The notes under the pieces are model-generated. The model was given only the letters and a program-made list of their open reading frames with translations. It did no database searches and was not told where the DNA came from. This document shows positions 8,289-16,962 of a stretch of 64,000 bases of DNA, piece by piece. This DNA comes from Bacteroidota bacterium (GTDB lineage: Bacteria > Bacteroidota > Bacteroidia > Flavobacteriales > Weeksellaceae), in NCBI GenBank assembly GCA_023387375.1, contig JAEWIE010000019.1, forward strand, positions 171,595 through 235,594. The letters run 5' to 3'. The translations under genes were made by a program, and so were the position numbers. Numbering within the stretch: position 1 is the first letter of the stretch; the number at the start of each line of letters is the position of its first letter.

Positions 8289-9227
8289 CTATTTAGAATA
8301 AATTTGTTCTCTATTTTCATCTAGGGGCTTAATTAACGTTCTGCCCTTTGATTCTAAAAATTGATTTGCCCCTGCGATTCCTTGCAGTCCCCCGGTATGA
8401 ATCGCTAATATTTTCGCTCCTTTTGGAAAATAATCTTGCTCTATCAACCTAATTAAACTTTGCATCATTTTTCCCATATAAATGGGATCTAGGGCCACCG
8501 CGAACTGACTTGAAAATGCATTCAAAAACTCAATAAGTTCATGAGACATTTTCCCATACCCAGCTTCTGCAGCGTCGAGTAATTCAAAATTCTCTCTTCC
8601 CGATAGTCTTCTTATGATACCCTCCAAACGTGCATCTTTGACTACCTTAAATCCCAGAACTTTTTGATTGGGTGCCGCATATTTGGATAGCCCTGCGAGG
8701 GTTCCACCCGTTGCTACGGGTGCACAAATATAATCAAAACTTTGAGTTTCAGCTCCTAGGACATGTTTAAAGCCTTCGATCGCCAACTCACTTGTCCCCC
8801 CTTCCGGAATTAAAATTGCATTTTTCGCAAATGCCTTCACGAGTTGCTCAATTTGTTCTTTCTCGCGGTATACCTCTCTTGATACAAAACTGAATTCCAT
8901 TCCATTTTGGTGGGCAAAACGAAGTGTTGGGTTTTGCATCCAACTTTCTTTTAGCTCCTCACCACGTACAATCCCGTGCGTGGCAAAGCCAAAGCGTTTT
9001 CCCATTGCAGAAAAGGCGGCAATATGATTGGAATAGGCACCTCCAAAAGTATAGAGTATGGGCTTTTTCGCTTCGTTTTCCAGTAAAGTTTTGATGGGAT
9101 AAAAAAGCTTCCAGAATTTATTCCCTGAAATCTCAGGATCGATCTGATCCTCTCTCTTCAAATAGAGATGCACCAGTTCACTAATCGGAAGCTCAACAAT
9201 GGGAGTCGTAGTCAAGGGAAGTTCCAT
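8289..9227 (-). CDS. PLP-dependent ACC deaminase / D-cysteine desulfhydrase family protein
   Basis: This fold type II PLP enzyme has the lysine in SGNKFWKL (K37 of the 312-residue form) after VHLYLKREDQIDPE, the mark of 1-aminocyclopropane-1-carboxylate deaminase and D-cysteine desulfhydrase proteins. A glycine-rich phosphate loop (PVATGGTLAG) and a closing HTGGLQG are also present. In flavobacteria the more likely role is desulfhydration of D-cysteine, but the substrate cannot be decided. The frame can be extended to 9293, but the extra 22 residues (CKMGRSCKKC-like) do not look like the family, which begins with ELPLTTTPI; I chose ATG at 9227. It is followed after 7 bases by the glucosaminidase gene. 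Confidence 0.82.
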   Translation of the reverse strand: MELPLTTTPIVELPISELVHLYLKREDQIDPEISGNKFWKLFYPIKTLLENEAKKPILYTFGGAYSNHIAAFSAMGKRFGFATHGIVRGEELKESWMQNPTLRFAHQNGMEFSFVSREVYREKEQIEQLVKAFAKNAILIPEGGTSELAIEGFKHVLGAETQSFDYICAPVATGGTLAGLSKYAAPNQKVLGFKVVKDARLEGIIRRLSGRENFELLDAAEAGYGKMSHELIEFLNAFSSQFAVALDPIYMGKMMQSLIRLIEQDYFPKGAKILAIHTGGLQGIAGANQFLESKGRTLIKPLDENREQIYSK

Positions 9228-9401
9228 ATTGCGATCAAAATTAAAACATTTCTTGCAACTTCTTCCCATTTTGCATGCAGAATTCAAAGGCACATACGCT
9301 TACAGCCTCTCTTTAAAAGGCTATAAAAATTTGAGAAAACTAAATAATGCCTCTTATTTAAAGCTAAGATTTTAATATCTTCGCCAGCAAAATAACACGA
9401 G

Positions 9402-9899
9402 GTGGGCGAAAAAGAGCAAATCTTTTCCAAATTAATAAAAGACAATCAAGGCTTGATTATCAAAGTCTCACGCCTCTATACAAACTCCTTAGAAGATGAA
9501 GAAGATCTTTTCCAAGAAATTGTGTTACAATTATGGAGAAGCTACGACACATTTAAAGGACAAAGTAAAATTTCGACATGGATGTATCGTGTCGCTTTGA
9601 ATACGGCGATTACCCTTTTTCGAAAGAAAAAGAAATCACCCAAGACAGATGAACTCATGGAACACCACCAAAGAGATTATCTCGAGGACGACAACGATGA
9701 GAAACAATCTCAGATTGCGCTTCTCTATAAAGTAATTAAGTTACTTCCAAGAGTAGAAAGAGCCATTGTTGTGATGTATCTGGACGACCAACCTTACCGA
9801 GAAATTGCGGAAACCTTAGGTATCTCCGAAGTAAACGCTCGAGTGAAAATGAACCGTCTAAAAAAGACACTTAAAGAATTGATGGAAAAGCATGCCTGA
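9402..9899 (+). CDS. RNA polymerase sigma factor, sigma-70 family (ECF-like)
   Basis: This 165-residue protein has sigma region 2 (about 10-80, with the DLFQEIVLQLWRSYDTF and ISTWMYRVALNTAI core-binding and -10 motifs) and sigma region 4 (about 108-160, LPRVERAIVVMYL and the helix-turn-helix YREIAETLGISEVNARVKMNRLKK). The start is GTG at 9402; a TATCTTCG element at about 9375 could be its promoter. It overlaps by eight bases the start of a four-helix membrane protein, a tight pairing that suggests the latter controls or is co-made with the sigma factor. Its regulon cannot be read from this window. Confidence 0.9.
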   Translation: MGEKEQIFSKLIKDNQGLIIKVSRLYTNSLEDEEDLFQEIVLQLWRSYDTFKGQSKISTWMYRVALNTAITLFRKKKKSPKTDELMEHHQRDYLEDDNDEKQSQIALLYKVIKLLPRVERAIVVMYLDDQPYREIAETLGISEVNARVKMNRLKKTLKELMEKHA

Positions 9900-10569
9900 A
9901 TTTGATCTAGATAGCTTGAAGGAGCAGTGGCAGTCACAGCCCACTGCAGAAAAATACGGAGCGCCAGAAATCCTTGAAATGCTCAATAAGAAGTCACGCA
10001 ATTACGTGAAGTATATTTATTATATAAGCATTGCAGAATTCACTCTTTTTATTGCAATCGCACTCTATTACCTTCTAAGCGGAGACGATTTAGGAGATTT
10101 CATGAAAACCGTTGGAAAATTAGGAATCGAACACCCGGAACACTACCGCCAAATTTTCTCGGTGCTGTACACCGTAATAAAGATATCGAGCCTTTTAGTG
10201 AGTTTTTTCTTTGTGGTGCGTTTTTATCGAGCTTACAAAAAAATCAAGGTGGAAGAAAATCTAAAAAAGTTTATTCTTCAGATAGTTTCCTTTCGAAAAA
10301 CGGTGAATTTATTCATTTTAGTCAACATTGTTCTAATTGTACTATTTATGGGGATAATTATTACATTCCTCTTTGCTCTTATATACCAAGAAAGTGTTCA
10401 AATCGACAACCCTACACTTTATGGACTTGCCACTGGATTAATTGTCTCAACTATACTGAGTGTCGTGTTTATCTGGGGGTACTACCGTCTTGTATACGGT
10501 ATTTTAATGGGCCGTTTAGGAAGAAACTTAAAACAACTTCAGCAGATTGAAAATACAAACGAAAGTTAA
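9892..10569 (+). CDS. Four-helix membrane protein coupled to a sigma factor gene (possible regulator)
   Basis: This 225-residue protein has a soluble N-terminus of about 45 residues (DLDSLKEQWQSQP) and four predicted membrane helices (about 46-64, 98-118, 137-162 and 176-200), ending in a charged tail. It has no zinc-binding anti-sigma motif (HxxxCxxC) that I can see, so a classical ZAS anti-sigma domain is absent. Its start overlaps the sigma factor stop by eight bases, which suggests co-translation and a functional link, perhaps membrane sequestration. Similar proteins in flavobacteria are often of unknown function. The role is inferred only from position. Confidence 0.6.
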   Translation: MPEFDLDSLKEQWQSQPTAEKYGAPEILEMLNKKSRNYVKYIYYISIAEFTLFIAIALYYLLSGDDLGDFMKTVGKLGIEHPEHYRQIFSVLYTVIKISSLLVSFFFVVRFYRAYKKIKVEENLKKFILQIVSFRKTVNLFILVNIVLIVLFMGIIITFLFALIYQESVQIDNPTLYGLATGLIVSTILSVVFIWGYYRLVYGILMGRLGRNLKQLQQIENTNES

Positions 10570-10605
10570 ATGAGGCGTACTTTATAAAGTACGCCTCATT
10601 TAATT
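10568..10605. terminator. Terminator after the sigma factor pair
   Basis: A perfect 34-base inverted repeat (arms AAATGAGGCGTACTTTA and its complement) is followed by TAATTTT. It lies between convergent genes and may also serve rpoN on the other strand. Confidence 0.85.
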
Positions 10606-10638
10606 TTGGTTACAAAATTTTGAATTGACAAAAGAAGT

Positions 10639-12117
10639 CTATAATTCTTTTCTTAATCTGGCCACTGGAATACTTAACTGTTCACGATACTTCGCAATCG
10701 TTCTACGAGCAATATTATATCCCTTTTCTTTTAACAAACCAACCAAAGCATCATCTGTGTATGGTTTTCTTTTGTTCTCTTTGTCAATCACCTCTTGCAA
10801 GTGCATTTTAATCTCTTTGGTTGAAACCTCTTCACCATCGTCATTGGTTAAGGAATCTGAGAAGAGATCTTTCAGATAGACAATGCCATTGGGCGTATCT
10901 GCATATTTACTTTTTACCACCCTCGAAATCGTCGAGATATCAAACCCTGTGATGTCCGCAACATCCTTCAAAATCATAGGTTTCAGAGACTTATCGTCTC
11001 CCGTTAAAAAGTATTCTTTTTGCAATTTCACAATCGCAGTAATGGTTTGAAGAAGCGTATTTTGCCTTTGGTTAATGGCATCAATGTACCATTTTGCGGC
11101 ATCTAGCTTCTGTTTAATAAAAAGTGCAGCCTGCTTGTGTTCACTCGACGTTTTGTCGTGTGAATAGGTGGATAGAATCTCCTTGTATTCATCAGAGACT
11201 CTTAGCGTAGGTGCATTTTTACTATTAAGCAATGGAACGACTTCGTATTTGCCTTTGGATTTTTCCTTGATCTGAATTACAAAATCAGGAATGATTTCTT
11301 GGTTGATAGTGATGGTTTGCGTATCGAAGTTCCCACCCACTTTTGGAGATAGTTTAGATATTTCCTCTAATGCATCCTTAAGATCCTCTTCGTCCACATC
11401 ATACTTCTGCATGATCTTGCTATAATGCTTATTGGTAAGTGCATCAAACTGATTGCGAAGAATGTTAGCGGCCAAACTAACCGTTTTATCGCGCGTGATT
11501 TTCTTTTCAATTTGAAGCAGCAGACATTCCTGCAAGCTTCGCGCTGCCACACCTGGAGGATCTAATTTTTGCAAATAGTTCTCCAAGATGTTTTCAACTT
11601 CTTCTTTGGTCGTGTAGATCCCTTGAGAAAAGGCTAAATCGTCAACAATCGCTTTAAGCTCACGTCTTAAATAACCGTCGGTATCAAGGTTGCCAATGAT
11701 GTATTCCGCAATTTTCAACTCATCCTCCCCAATATTAATAAGTCGAATCTGTTCGATTAAATAATCATAAAGAGTTTGTCCTTCCGTAAGTAGGCTTTCA
11801 TTGTCAAAGTCTTCATCGTCCGCTGAATAATTACTAGAAGCAGTCTTATAAGAAGGTTCATCGTCAAAAAGATATTCATCTACATCAAAGTCTGTATCGA
11901 TGGATTCGGTTCCCTCCTCTTCAAACTCTGAATTCTCCTCAAAATCGTCCCCTTCCTTTTCCTCTTCACTTGTCCTTTCAAGGGCCGGATTTTCCTCCAA
12001 CTCTCGTTCTAACTCTTCTTCGAATTCAAGCGTATGAAGCTGGATCAGTTTCATCAATTGAATTTGTTGAGGAGCCAGTTTCTGGCCTAGTTTGAGTTGT
12101 AAATTTTGTTTTAACAT
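10639..12117 (-). CDS. rpoN: RNA polymerase sigma-54 factor
   Basis: This 492-residue protein directs RNA polymerase to -24/-12 promoters together with AAA+ activators. Region I (1-47) is glutamine- and leucine-rich (LKLGQKLAPQQIQLMKLIQL), region II (about 48-115) is highly acidic, the core-binding domain follows, then a helix-turn-helix (DVADITGFDISTISRVVKSKY) and at the end the RpoN box ARRTIAKYREQL (470-481), which reads the -24 element. All parts are in place and length is normal. A TATTTTTG element lies 16 bases before the ATG. No sigma-54 activator is in the window. Confidence 0.97.
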   Translation of the reverse strand: MLKQNLQLKLGQKLAPQQIQLMKLIQLHTLEFEEELERELEENPALERTSEEEKEGDDFEENSEFEEEGTESIDTDFDVDEYLFDDEPSYKTASSNYSADDEDFDNESLLTEGQTLYDYLIEQIRLINIGEDELKIAEYIIGNLDTDGYLRRELKAIVDDLAFSQGIYTTKEEVENILENYLQKLDPPGVAARSLQECLLLQIEKKITRDKTVSLAANILRNQFDALTNKHYSKIMQKYDVDEEDLKDALEEISKLSPKVGGNFDTQTITINQEIIPDFVIQIKEKSKGKYEVVPLLNSKNAPTLRVSDEYKEILSTYSHDKTSSEHKQAALFIKQKLDAAKWYIDAINQRQNTLLQTITAIVKLQKEYFLTGDDKSLKPMILKDVADITGFDISTISRVVKSKYADTPNGIVYLKDLFSDSLTNDDGEEVSTKEIKMHLQEVIDKENKRKPYTDDALVGLLKEKGYNIARRTIAKYREQLSIPVARLRKEL

Positions 12118-12133
12118 ATATCAGTTCGAGCTA

Positions 12134-12141
12134 CAAAAATA
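12134..12141 (-). promoter_or_regulatory. Probable -7 element (TATTTTTG) for rpoN
   Basis: A perfect TAnnTTTG match on the minus strand, 16 bases from the start codon, giving a leader of about 11 bases. Confidence 0.5.
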
Positions 12142-12195
12142 ACGGCTTTTCTATCGGGGAAATTTATAGGTTAACCGAAATTTTTTATTCAATTA

Positions 12196-13647
12196 TTAAA
12201 ATTCTGCATTTTTTGGAGTTCTTGGGAACGGAATCACATCTCTAATATTTGTCATTCCCGTTACAAACAACACAAGTCTTTCTAGACCTAGTCCAAATCC
12301 TGCGTGAGGCACGGATCCAAACTTGCGGGTATCAAGATACCAATAAAGCTCTTGTTGATCCACATCCATTTCCTCCATCTTTTTCTTAAGTATCTCTAGA
12401 CGTTCCTCTCTTTGGGAACCTCCAATGATCTCCCCAATGCCTGGGAATAGAACATCCATGGCAGATACTGTTTTATCGTCTTCATTCAGACGCATATAGA
12501 ACGCTTTGATTTCTTTTGGATAATCAAAAAGCACCACGGGACATCCAAAATGCTTTTCCACTAAATAACGTTCGTGCTCACTTTTTAAATCGGCACCCCA
12601 TCCCTCGACTGGGTATTGGAATTTGCCTTTCTTATTCTCTTTTGAGTTAAGTAGAATTTCAATGGCTTCGGTATAAGAAACTCTTTTGAATCTCTTTTCA
12701 ATTACTTTTTCTAGCTTCTCAATGAGTCCTTCTTTTGCGCGATCTTTTTCAGGTTTTTGCTTTTGCTCTTCTGAAAAACGTTTGTCTAGAAATGCTAAGT
12801 CTTCTTTGCAGTTATCTAGTACATACTGTATCACATATTTGAGGAAATCTTCCGCTAAATCAATATTGTCTTCAAGGTTGTTGAATGCCACCTCAGGTTC
12901 GACCATCCAAAATTCGGCTAAATGTCGAGTCGTATTGGAATTTTCCGCTCTAAAGGTAGGTCCAAATGTGTACACACGACCTAGTCCCATCATCGCTGTT
13001 TCCGCCTCAAGCTGGCCAGAAACGGTAAGTGAAGTCTTACGACCAAAAAAGTCTTGTTCAAAATCAACCTGACCTGAATCGTCTTTTGGAATGTCGTTTA
13101 AATCAAACGCAGTAACTCCAAACATTTCTCCCGCTCCTTCGGCGTCTGCACCCGTAATAATTGGGGTATTAATGTAACTAAACTGATTTCTATTGAAATA
13201 GTCGTGTATTGCAAAACTCACCGCACTTCTTACTCTAAACACTGCGCTAAACAAATTAGTTCTAAATCGTAAATGCGCCTCTTCTCTTAATTTTTCAAGG
13301 GAATGCTTTTTCGGCTGTAGAATTGTTTTTTGTAGTTCCTCATAGAAATTATCGCCTAAAATTTCAATTTTTTTAGCGATTAGCTCTACACTTTGACCCG
13401 CTCCCTGGCTTTCCACGATCTCTCCTGTAATCTTAAGAGAAGATCCAATATTTATGTTCTTAATCAACTCCTCGCTGAACCCTTGTTCCGGGTTCACCAC
13501 GATTTGTAAATTATTAAGTGTTGAACCGTCATTTAATGCGATAAAGCGATTAGAACGAAAAGCTTTAACCCAGCCGTATACGGTAAGGTCATGGTGAAGT
13601 ACTTTCTTGTACTCTTGTAAAATGTCGTTTAGGGTACTCTTTTTCAT
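12196..13647 (-). CDS. asnS: Asparaginyl-tRNA synthetase
   Basis: This class IIb synthetase charges tRNA-Asn. The N-terminal OB-fold anticodon-binding domain (about 17-110, VYGWVKAFRSNRFIALNDGS) is followed by the class II catalytic core with motif 2 (FGPTFRAENSNTTRHLAEFWMVEPE) and motif 3 (GFGLGLERLVLFVTGMTNIRDVIPFPR). The NTRHLAEFWM wording marks AsnRS rather than AspRS. The open frame continues to 13731, but a TACCTTTG promoter element at 13666-13673 lies inside that extension, and proteins of the family begin with KKSTLNDIL-type residues, so the start is ATG at 13647 (483 residues). It is the only tRNA synthetase in the window. Confidence 0.95.
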   Translation of the reverse strand: MKKSTLNDILQEYKKVLHHDLTVYGWVKAFRSNRFIALNDGSTLNNLQIVVNPEQGFSEELIKNINIGSSLKITGEIVESQGAGQSVELIAKKIEILGDNFYEELQKTILQPKKHSLEKLREEAHLRFRTNLFSAVFRVRSAVSFAIHDYFNRNQFSYINTPIITGADAEGAGEMFGVTAFDLNDIPKDDSGQVDFEQDFFGRKTSLTVSGQLEAETAMMGLGRVYTFGPTFRAENSNTTRHLAEFWMVEPEVAFNNLEDNIDLAEDFLKYVIQYVLDNCKEDLAFLDKRFSEEQKQKPEKDRAKEGLIEKLEKVIEKRFKRVSYTEAIEILLNSKENKKGKFQYPVEGWGADLKSEHERYLVEKHFGCPVVLFDYPKEIKAFYMRLNEDDKTVSAMDVLFPGIGEIIGGSQREERLEILKKKMEEMDVDQQELYWYLDTRKFGSVPHAGFGLGLERLVLFVTGMTNIRDVIPFPRTPKNAEF

Positions 13648-13665
13648 AGATACATCTGTAGAAGA

Positions 13666-13673
13666 CAAAGGTA
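13666..13673 (-). promoter_or_regulatory. -7 element (TACCTTTG) that fixes the asnS start
   Basis: TACCTTTG on the minus strand lies 18 bases before ATG 13647 and inside the longer open frame, which argues against the upstream start at 13731. Confidence 0.5.
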
Positions 13674-13805
13674 CTAAAAATTGGCTTAATTTTTGATAGA
13701 GGCAAAAAAAATCCATCCTCAAAAAAGCCATAGCGGAAGATTAATTCACTTCGTTATAGATTTAGGAACGATCGTCCAGGAGCGATTATTAGCTGCCTGA
13801 ATTCT

Positions 13806-14138
13806 CTATCGTTTTCGAAACTTATAAAAACTCCAAAATTTGCGACTCTTTAGATAAGTCATATCTTCCTGCATCGCGTACGCTTCTCTTTCAAAAGAAA
13901 TACATCTATAGGCTAAAGAACCATTCTTTACTTTAAAAAACCAATAATAATACTCAACCACATACCATAGGTAAAAGAAAACGACAAGAAGTTCTACTTG
14001 CTGGCGTAAATGGATTCGTTCATGGTTAAGCAGAACCGAATCTTCTAAATCCTGCGTGGAGCGCAAAATCACAAATGGATATAGCGTGATGCCGTTTATT
14101 TTTGTATTTTTGAGAAGTGATGAACAGACCAAAACCAT
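13806..14138 (-). CDS. Small membrane protein with an HExxH motif (conserved in flavobacteria, unknown role)
   Basis: This 110-residue protein carries HERIH at 39-43 directly before a hydrophobic segment (about 48-66), and a later FEREA at 82-86 whose glutamates could give a third zinc ligand. This order (HExxH, membrane helix, glutamate) resembles the catalytic core of M48/M56-type membrane metalloproteases reduced to a minimum. It lacks a signal peptide. It is divergent from the DUF5522 gene. I recall similar short proteins across flavobacteria as uncharacterised. Protease activity is only a possibility; the protein may be too small to be active alone. Confidence 0.65.
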   Translation of the reverse strand: MVLVCSSLLKNTKINGITLYPFVILRSTQDLEDSVLLNHERIHLRQQVELLVVFFYLWYVVEYYYWFFKVKNGSLAYRCISFEREAYAMQEDMTYLKSRKFWSFYKFRKR

Positions 14139-14181
14139 AGTTCAAAACTAATCAAAAAAAATGTAGTTTAAAATTTAACTT

Positions 14182-14370
14182 ATGCCCCGTCTACCCATCA
14201 AAGAAAATGAAGACTATTATTACAACGAGCAAGGATACAGGGTTTTCACGGAAAACTACCACCTAAAAAGAGGGTATTGCTGCAAAAATGGATGCAAGCA
14301 TTGCCCTTATGGCTACGACAAGAAAACAGATACTTTTAAAAAAAACCAAGATAAAAATAAATCAAAATGA
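14182..14370 (+). CDS. DUF5522-type small cysteine-rich protein
   Basis: This 62-residue protein has the block GYCCKNGCKHCPYGYD (Cys33, Cys34, Cys38, His40, Cys41), which is the DUF5522 mark and suggests bound zinc or an iron-sulfur centre. The rest is hydrophilic with a lysine-rich tail. Role unknown. Its stop overlaps the ATG of the following lipoprotein gene by four bases (ATGA), so the two are probably translated together. Confidence 0.8.
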   Translation: MPRLPIKENEDYYYNEQGYRVFTENYHLKRGYCCKNGCKHCPYGYDKKTDTFKKNQDKNKSK

Positions 14371-14894
14371 AAAAATACGCATTCCTTTTATTCATCGTGG
14401 CGAGTTTTGTAGCGGTCTCTTGTAGCCCCTTCCAAGTTCGCTCTGATTATGCAGAAAATACCAATTTCAATCAGTACCGCACCTATCAACTTCGAATTCA
14501 AGATTTGAAATTAAACGACATTGACAAAGACCGAGTTTTGAATGAAATCTCTAAGCAACTTCAAAACAAAGGGCTTATGCCTGCGCAAAACCCAGAACTG
14601 ATTGTGAATATAAAGGCGAGACATAAAAATGTAAACGACATCCAAACCTCAAGTCCATACGGTATGTACGGCTGGGGAAGCCCTTGGGGCTGGGGCTTTG
14701 GAATGCAAAGAACATGGGCTACCAACTACAATCGCGGCGGACTTGTCATTGATCTAATCGATGCAAAAACGCAGAGATTGGTTTGGCAAGGAATCGGTGA
14801 TGGAATCTCCGTAGACTCTCCTAAGCAAAAGCAAAAACAAATTCCAGAAATCATTGAAGAAATGATGGCAAATTATCCACCGAAAGCAAATTAA
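14367..14894 (+). CDS. DUF4136 family lipoprotein
   Basis: This 175-residue protein has a lipoprotein signal (MKKYAFLLFIVASFVAVSC, lipid-carrying Cys19) and a DUF4136 domain: DYAENTNFNQYRTYQL near the start, VLNEISKQLQNKGL in the middle, and the closing strand with LVIDLIDAKTQRLVWQGIGDG. A Gly/Trp-rich loop (GMYGWGSPWGWGFG, about 109-122) is present, as often seen in this family. It is likely anchored in the outer or inner membrane facing the periplasm; no molecular function is known. It overlaps the DUF5522 gene and is followed by a strong terminator. Confidence 0.85.
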   Translation: MKKYAFLLFIVASFVAVSCSPFQVRSDYAENTNFNQYRTYQLRIQDLKLNDIDKDRVLNEISKQLQNKGLMPAQNPELIVNIKARHKNVNDIQTSSPYGMYGWGSPWGWGFGMQRTWATNYNRGGLVIDLIDAKTQRLVWQGIGDGISVDSPKQKQKQIPEIIEEMMANYPPKAN

Positions 14895-14913
14895 TTTGCG
14901 GAACATTTACGCT

Positions 14914-14950
14914 AAAATCAACGTTGCCCGACGCAACGTTGATTTTTTTT
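14914..14950 (+). terminator. Terminator after the DUF4136 gene
   Basis: Arms AAAATCAACGTTGC (14914-14927) and GCAACGTTGATTTT (14933-14946) with a five-base loop, followed by a T run. Confidence 0.9.
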
Positions 14951-15017
14951 GCCTTGCCACTTTGGTGCGGAAAATAAATAGGCGCAAAGTAGACTAGCCG
15001 TCTTTTATCCACAAAAA

Positions 15018-15045
15018 AAATTCCGAGTAACGAGACTCGGAATTT
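15018..15045 (-). terminator. Terminator after pafA
   Basis: Inverted repeat AAATTCCGAGT / ACTCGGAATTT, with a run of T on the minus strand just beyond it. Confidence 0.8.
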
Positions 15046-15082
15046 ATATTTAGAGGGCGCAAAATTGCGCCGAATCCATTTT

Positions 15083-16726
15083 CTAATCGACTAGTTCTGA
15101 AATGGGATTACCAATGGTTCCACTTGGAGTCTCAATCTTTAGCATTTGCGCAACCGTAGGTGCTATATCCGTCATATGATAAGGTTTGGAGCTAGCTCCT
15201 TTCTTAACTCCTGTCCCCATGAAAAGTAGTGGAATATGCGAATCATAAGAGTTCCAAACACTATGCGTAGTACCTGTTTTTGAATAAGAAGGTAGAAGGC
15301 CGTCTTGAGTGATAATCTGAATATCCCCACTTCGTTGCCAATGATATCCATTGGTCATTCTTGTTTTTATAGGCTCCGGAATGGCAGCCTGCGCAAGTTT
15401 TCTAAGCTCTACTGCATAGAGTACACTCTTTTCCGTATTTAACCACTCAACTACATGACTAGCGACCTTATCGTAGTCTAAATCGGCTGACTTAATCGCT
15501 TTTCGATTAAGATAGACTTGGTAATTTTGGAAACCTAGAATCAAATCACTTTTTCCAAATTCAGCCTTTAATTCCTCTTTTAAATCCGCAATCAGTTCGC
15601 GGTCAAAGAAACCACTTTTCATTTTGTTTTCCTTCATATATCCCTCGGAATGAGCAGCACCATGGTCTGCCGTCAAAAAGACTAGATAGTTCCCTTTCCC
15701 TACTTTTTGATCCAAAGCCTTGAAGAATTCGGCCAAATCACGATCTAAACGAATATAAGTATCTTGAACTTCAATGGAATTAGGTCCAAATTTATGCCCC
15801 ACATAATCCGTGGAAGCGAGGTTTACGACTAGGAAATCGGTATCGGAGTCTTTACCAAGACCATACCCGTCCACCGCCGCTGTGGCGGCCATTAGTGTAA
15901 GGGTGTTTCCAAAAGGTGTTGTACGAATTACATTTTTGTCCTTATCAAAATCAGCTAACAGGTTTTTATAAGGAAAAGTGGGCGACTTTGCACTTCCTAA
16001 AAGTCCCTCCCAAGGAACATCGTCTCTAGTACTTTCTTTGTATTCGTTCGGATTTAAAACGAGATTCCATCCTTTCGAAACTAGAGTTCTTGCATGGTTC
16101 TTCGCGTTAAAGTCTTGTAACCATTTAGGAAGCTCATTCATATAGTAGGAACTTGTCACAAAATGTCCATTTCCTTCATCAAACCAAAAGGCTCCTAAGG
16201 GGTTATGTCCAGCTGGCAAAATAGAAGCACGGTCTTTAAGCGAAACTCCCACTACTTTTGAACGAAAGTTTGTTGCCATCCCTAATTGATCTGTAATGGT
16301 CGTACTGTTCAAATTTTGCGGCGAATGGCCTCCAATCTTATCTGAACTTGATCCAACTCCTTTCACTTGCTTATCTGTCGTGCAGTATATATTTTCACCT
16401 GTCTCGCGATCGAGCCAATCATTACCCGCTATTCCGTGAATGGAAGGAACCGATCCTGTATAAACTGAGGTATGGCCTAAAGCAGTGACCGTCGGAATGT
16501 AATCAATCATTACATTGCTAAAACTATACCCCTCACGAATCATGCGATTAAATCCATCATTCCCATATTGATCTTGGTATCGGTTTAGATAGTCCCACCT
16601 CATTTGGTCGACCACAAGGCCCACGACAAGTTTCGGAGTTTCGTTCTTGGAGGACGTCGTGGATTGCGCGCCAAGACTCAGGCTTAGGAATAAGCCTACA
16701 AATAATAATCTCAAATGATTACGCAT
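15083..16726 (-). CDS. pafA: PafA-type alkaline phosphatase (monoesterase of the alkaline phosphatase superfamily)
   Basis: This secreted enzyme of 547 residues (signal peptide about 1-20, LSLGAQ) hydrolyses phosphate monoesters in the periplasm. Residues equal in position to those of Elizabethkingia PafA are visible: nucleophile Thr79 in IPTVTALGH, Asn102 in GNDW, and Lys164/Arg166 in SLKDR, plus the metal ligands D40 (VVDQMR), TADHGA and GTTHS. PafA enzymes are known for not being repressed or inhibited by phosphate. The frame can be extended to 16753, but a TAAATTTG promoter element at 16742-16749 lies in that extension and residue numbering agrees with the shorter form. Confidence 0.92.
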   Translation of the reverse strand: MRNHLRLLFVGLFLSLSLGAQSTTSSKNETPKLVVGLVVDQMRWDYLNRYQDQYGNDGFNRMIREGYSFSNVMIDYIPTVTALGHTSVYTGSVPSIHGIAGNDWLDRETGENIYCTTDKQVKGVGSSSDKIGGHSPQNLNSTTITDQLGMATNFRSKVVGVSLKDRASILPAGHNPLGAFWFDEGNGHFVTSSYYMNELPKWLQDFNAKNHARTLVSKGWNLVLNPNEYKESTRDDVPWEGLLGSAKSPTFPYKNLLADFDKDKNVIRTTPFGNTLTLMAATAAVDGYGLGKDSDTDFLVVNLASTDYVGHKFGPNSIEVQDTYIRLDRDLAEFFKALDQKVGKGNYLVFLTADHGAAHSEGYMKENKMKSGFFDRELIADLKEELKAEFGKSDLILGFQNYQVYLNRKAIKSADLDYDKVASHVVEWLNTEKSVLYAVELRKLAQAAIPEPIKTRMTNGYHWQRSGDIQIITQDGLLPSYSKTGTTHSVWNSYDSHIPLLFMGTGVKKGASSKPYHMTDIAPTVAQMLKIETPSGTIGNPISELVD

Positions 16727-16741
16727 AGTATAATATTTAGA

Positions 16742-16749
16742 CAAATTTA
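16742..16749 (-). promoter_or_regulatory. -7 element (TAAATTTG) that fixes the pafA start
   Basis: A perfect TAnnTTTG match on the minus strand, 15 bases before ATG 16726 and downstream of the alternative ATG at 16753. No pho-box-like repeat is apparent upstream. Confidence 0.5.
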
Positions 16750-16923
16750 GCATAAATGGACGATTTAAACGAGCAAAGAAAAAAATTCACATCTTATTAA
16801 TATTCGAAAAGTGCGATCCCGAGACCGAATACCAATTCTTAAAGTTGAAAACCAGAGCCAAAATACACCTGAATGACACACAGGTTAAGCGCACGATTCA
16901 ATTTGGCAGATAAGTTCATAAAA

Positions 16924-16945
16924 AAACCTCGCCGATGCGAGGTTT
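16924..16945 (-). terminator. Terminator after mdh
   Basis: Arms AAACCTCGC and GCGAGGTTT with a four-base loop; T run follows on the minus strand. Confidence 0.88.
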
Positions 16946-16962
16946 AAATAGGTTATCCGAAA

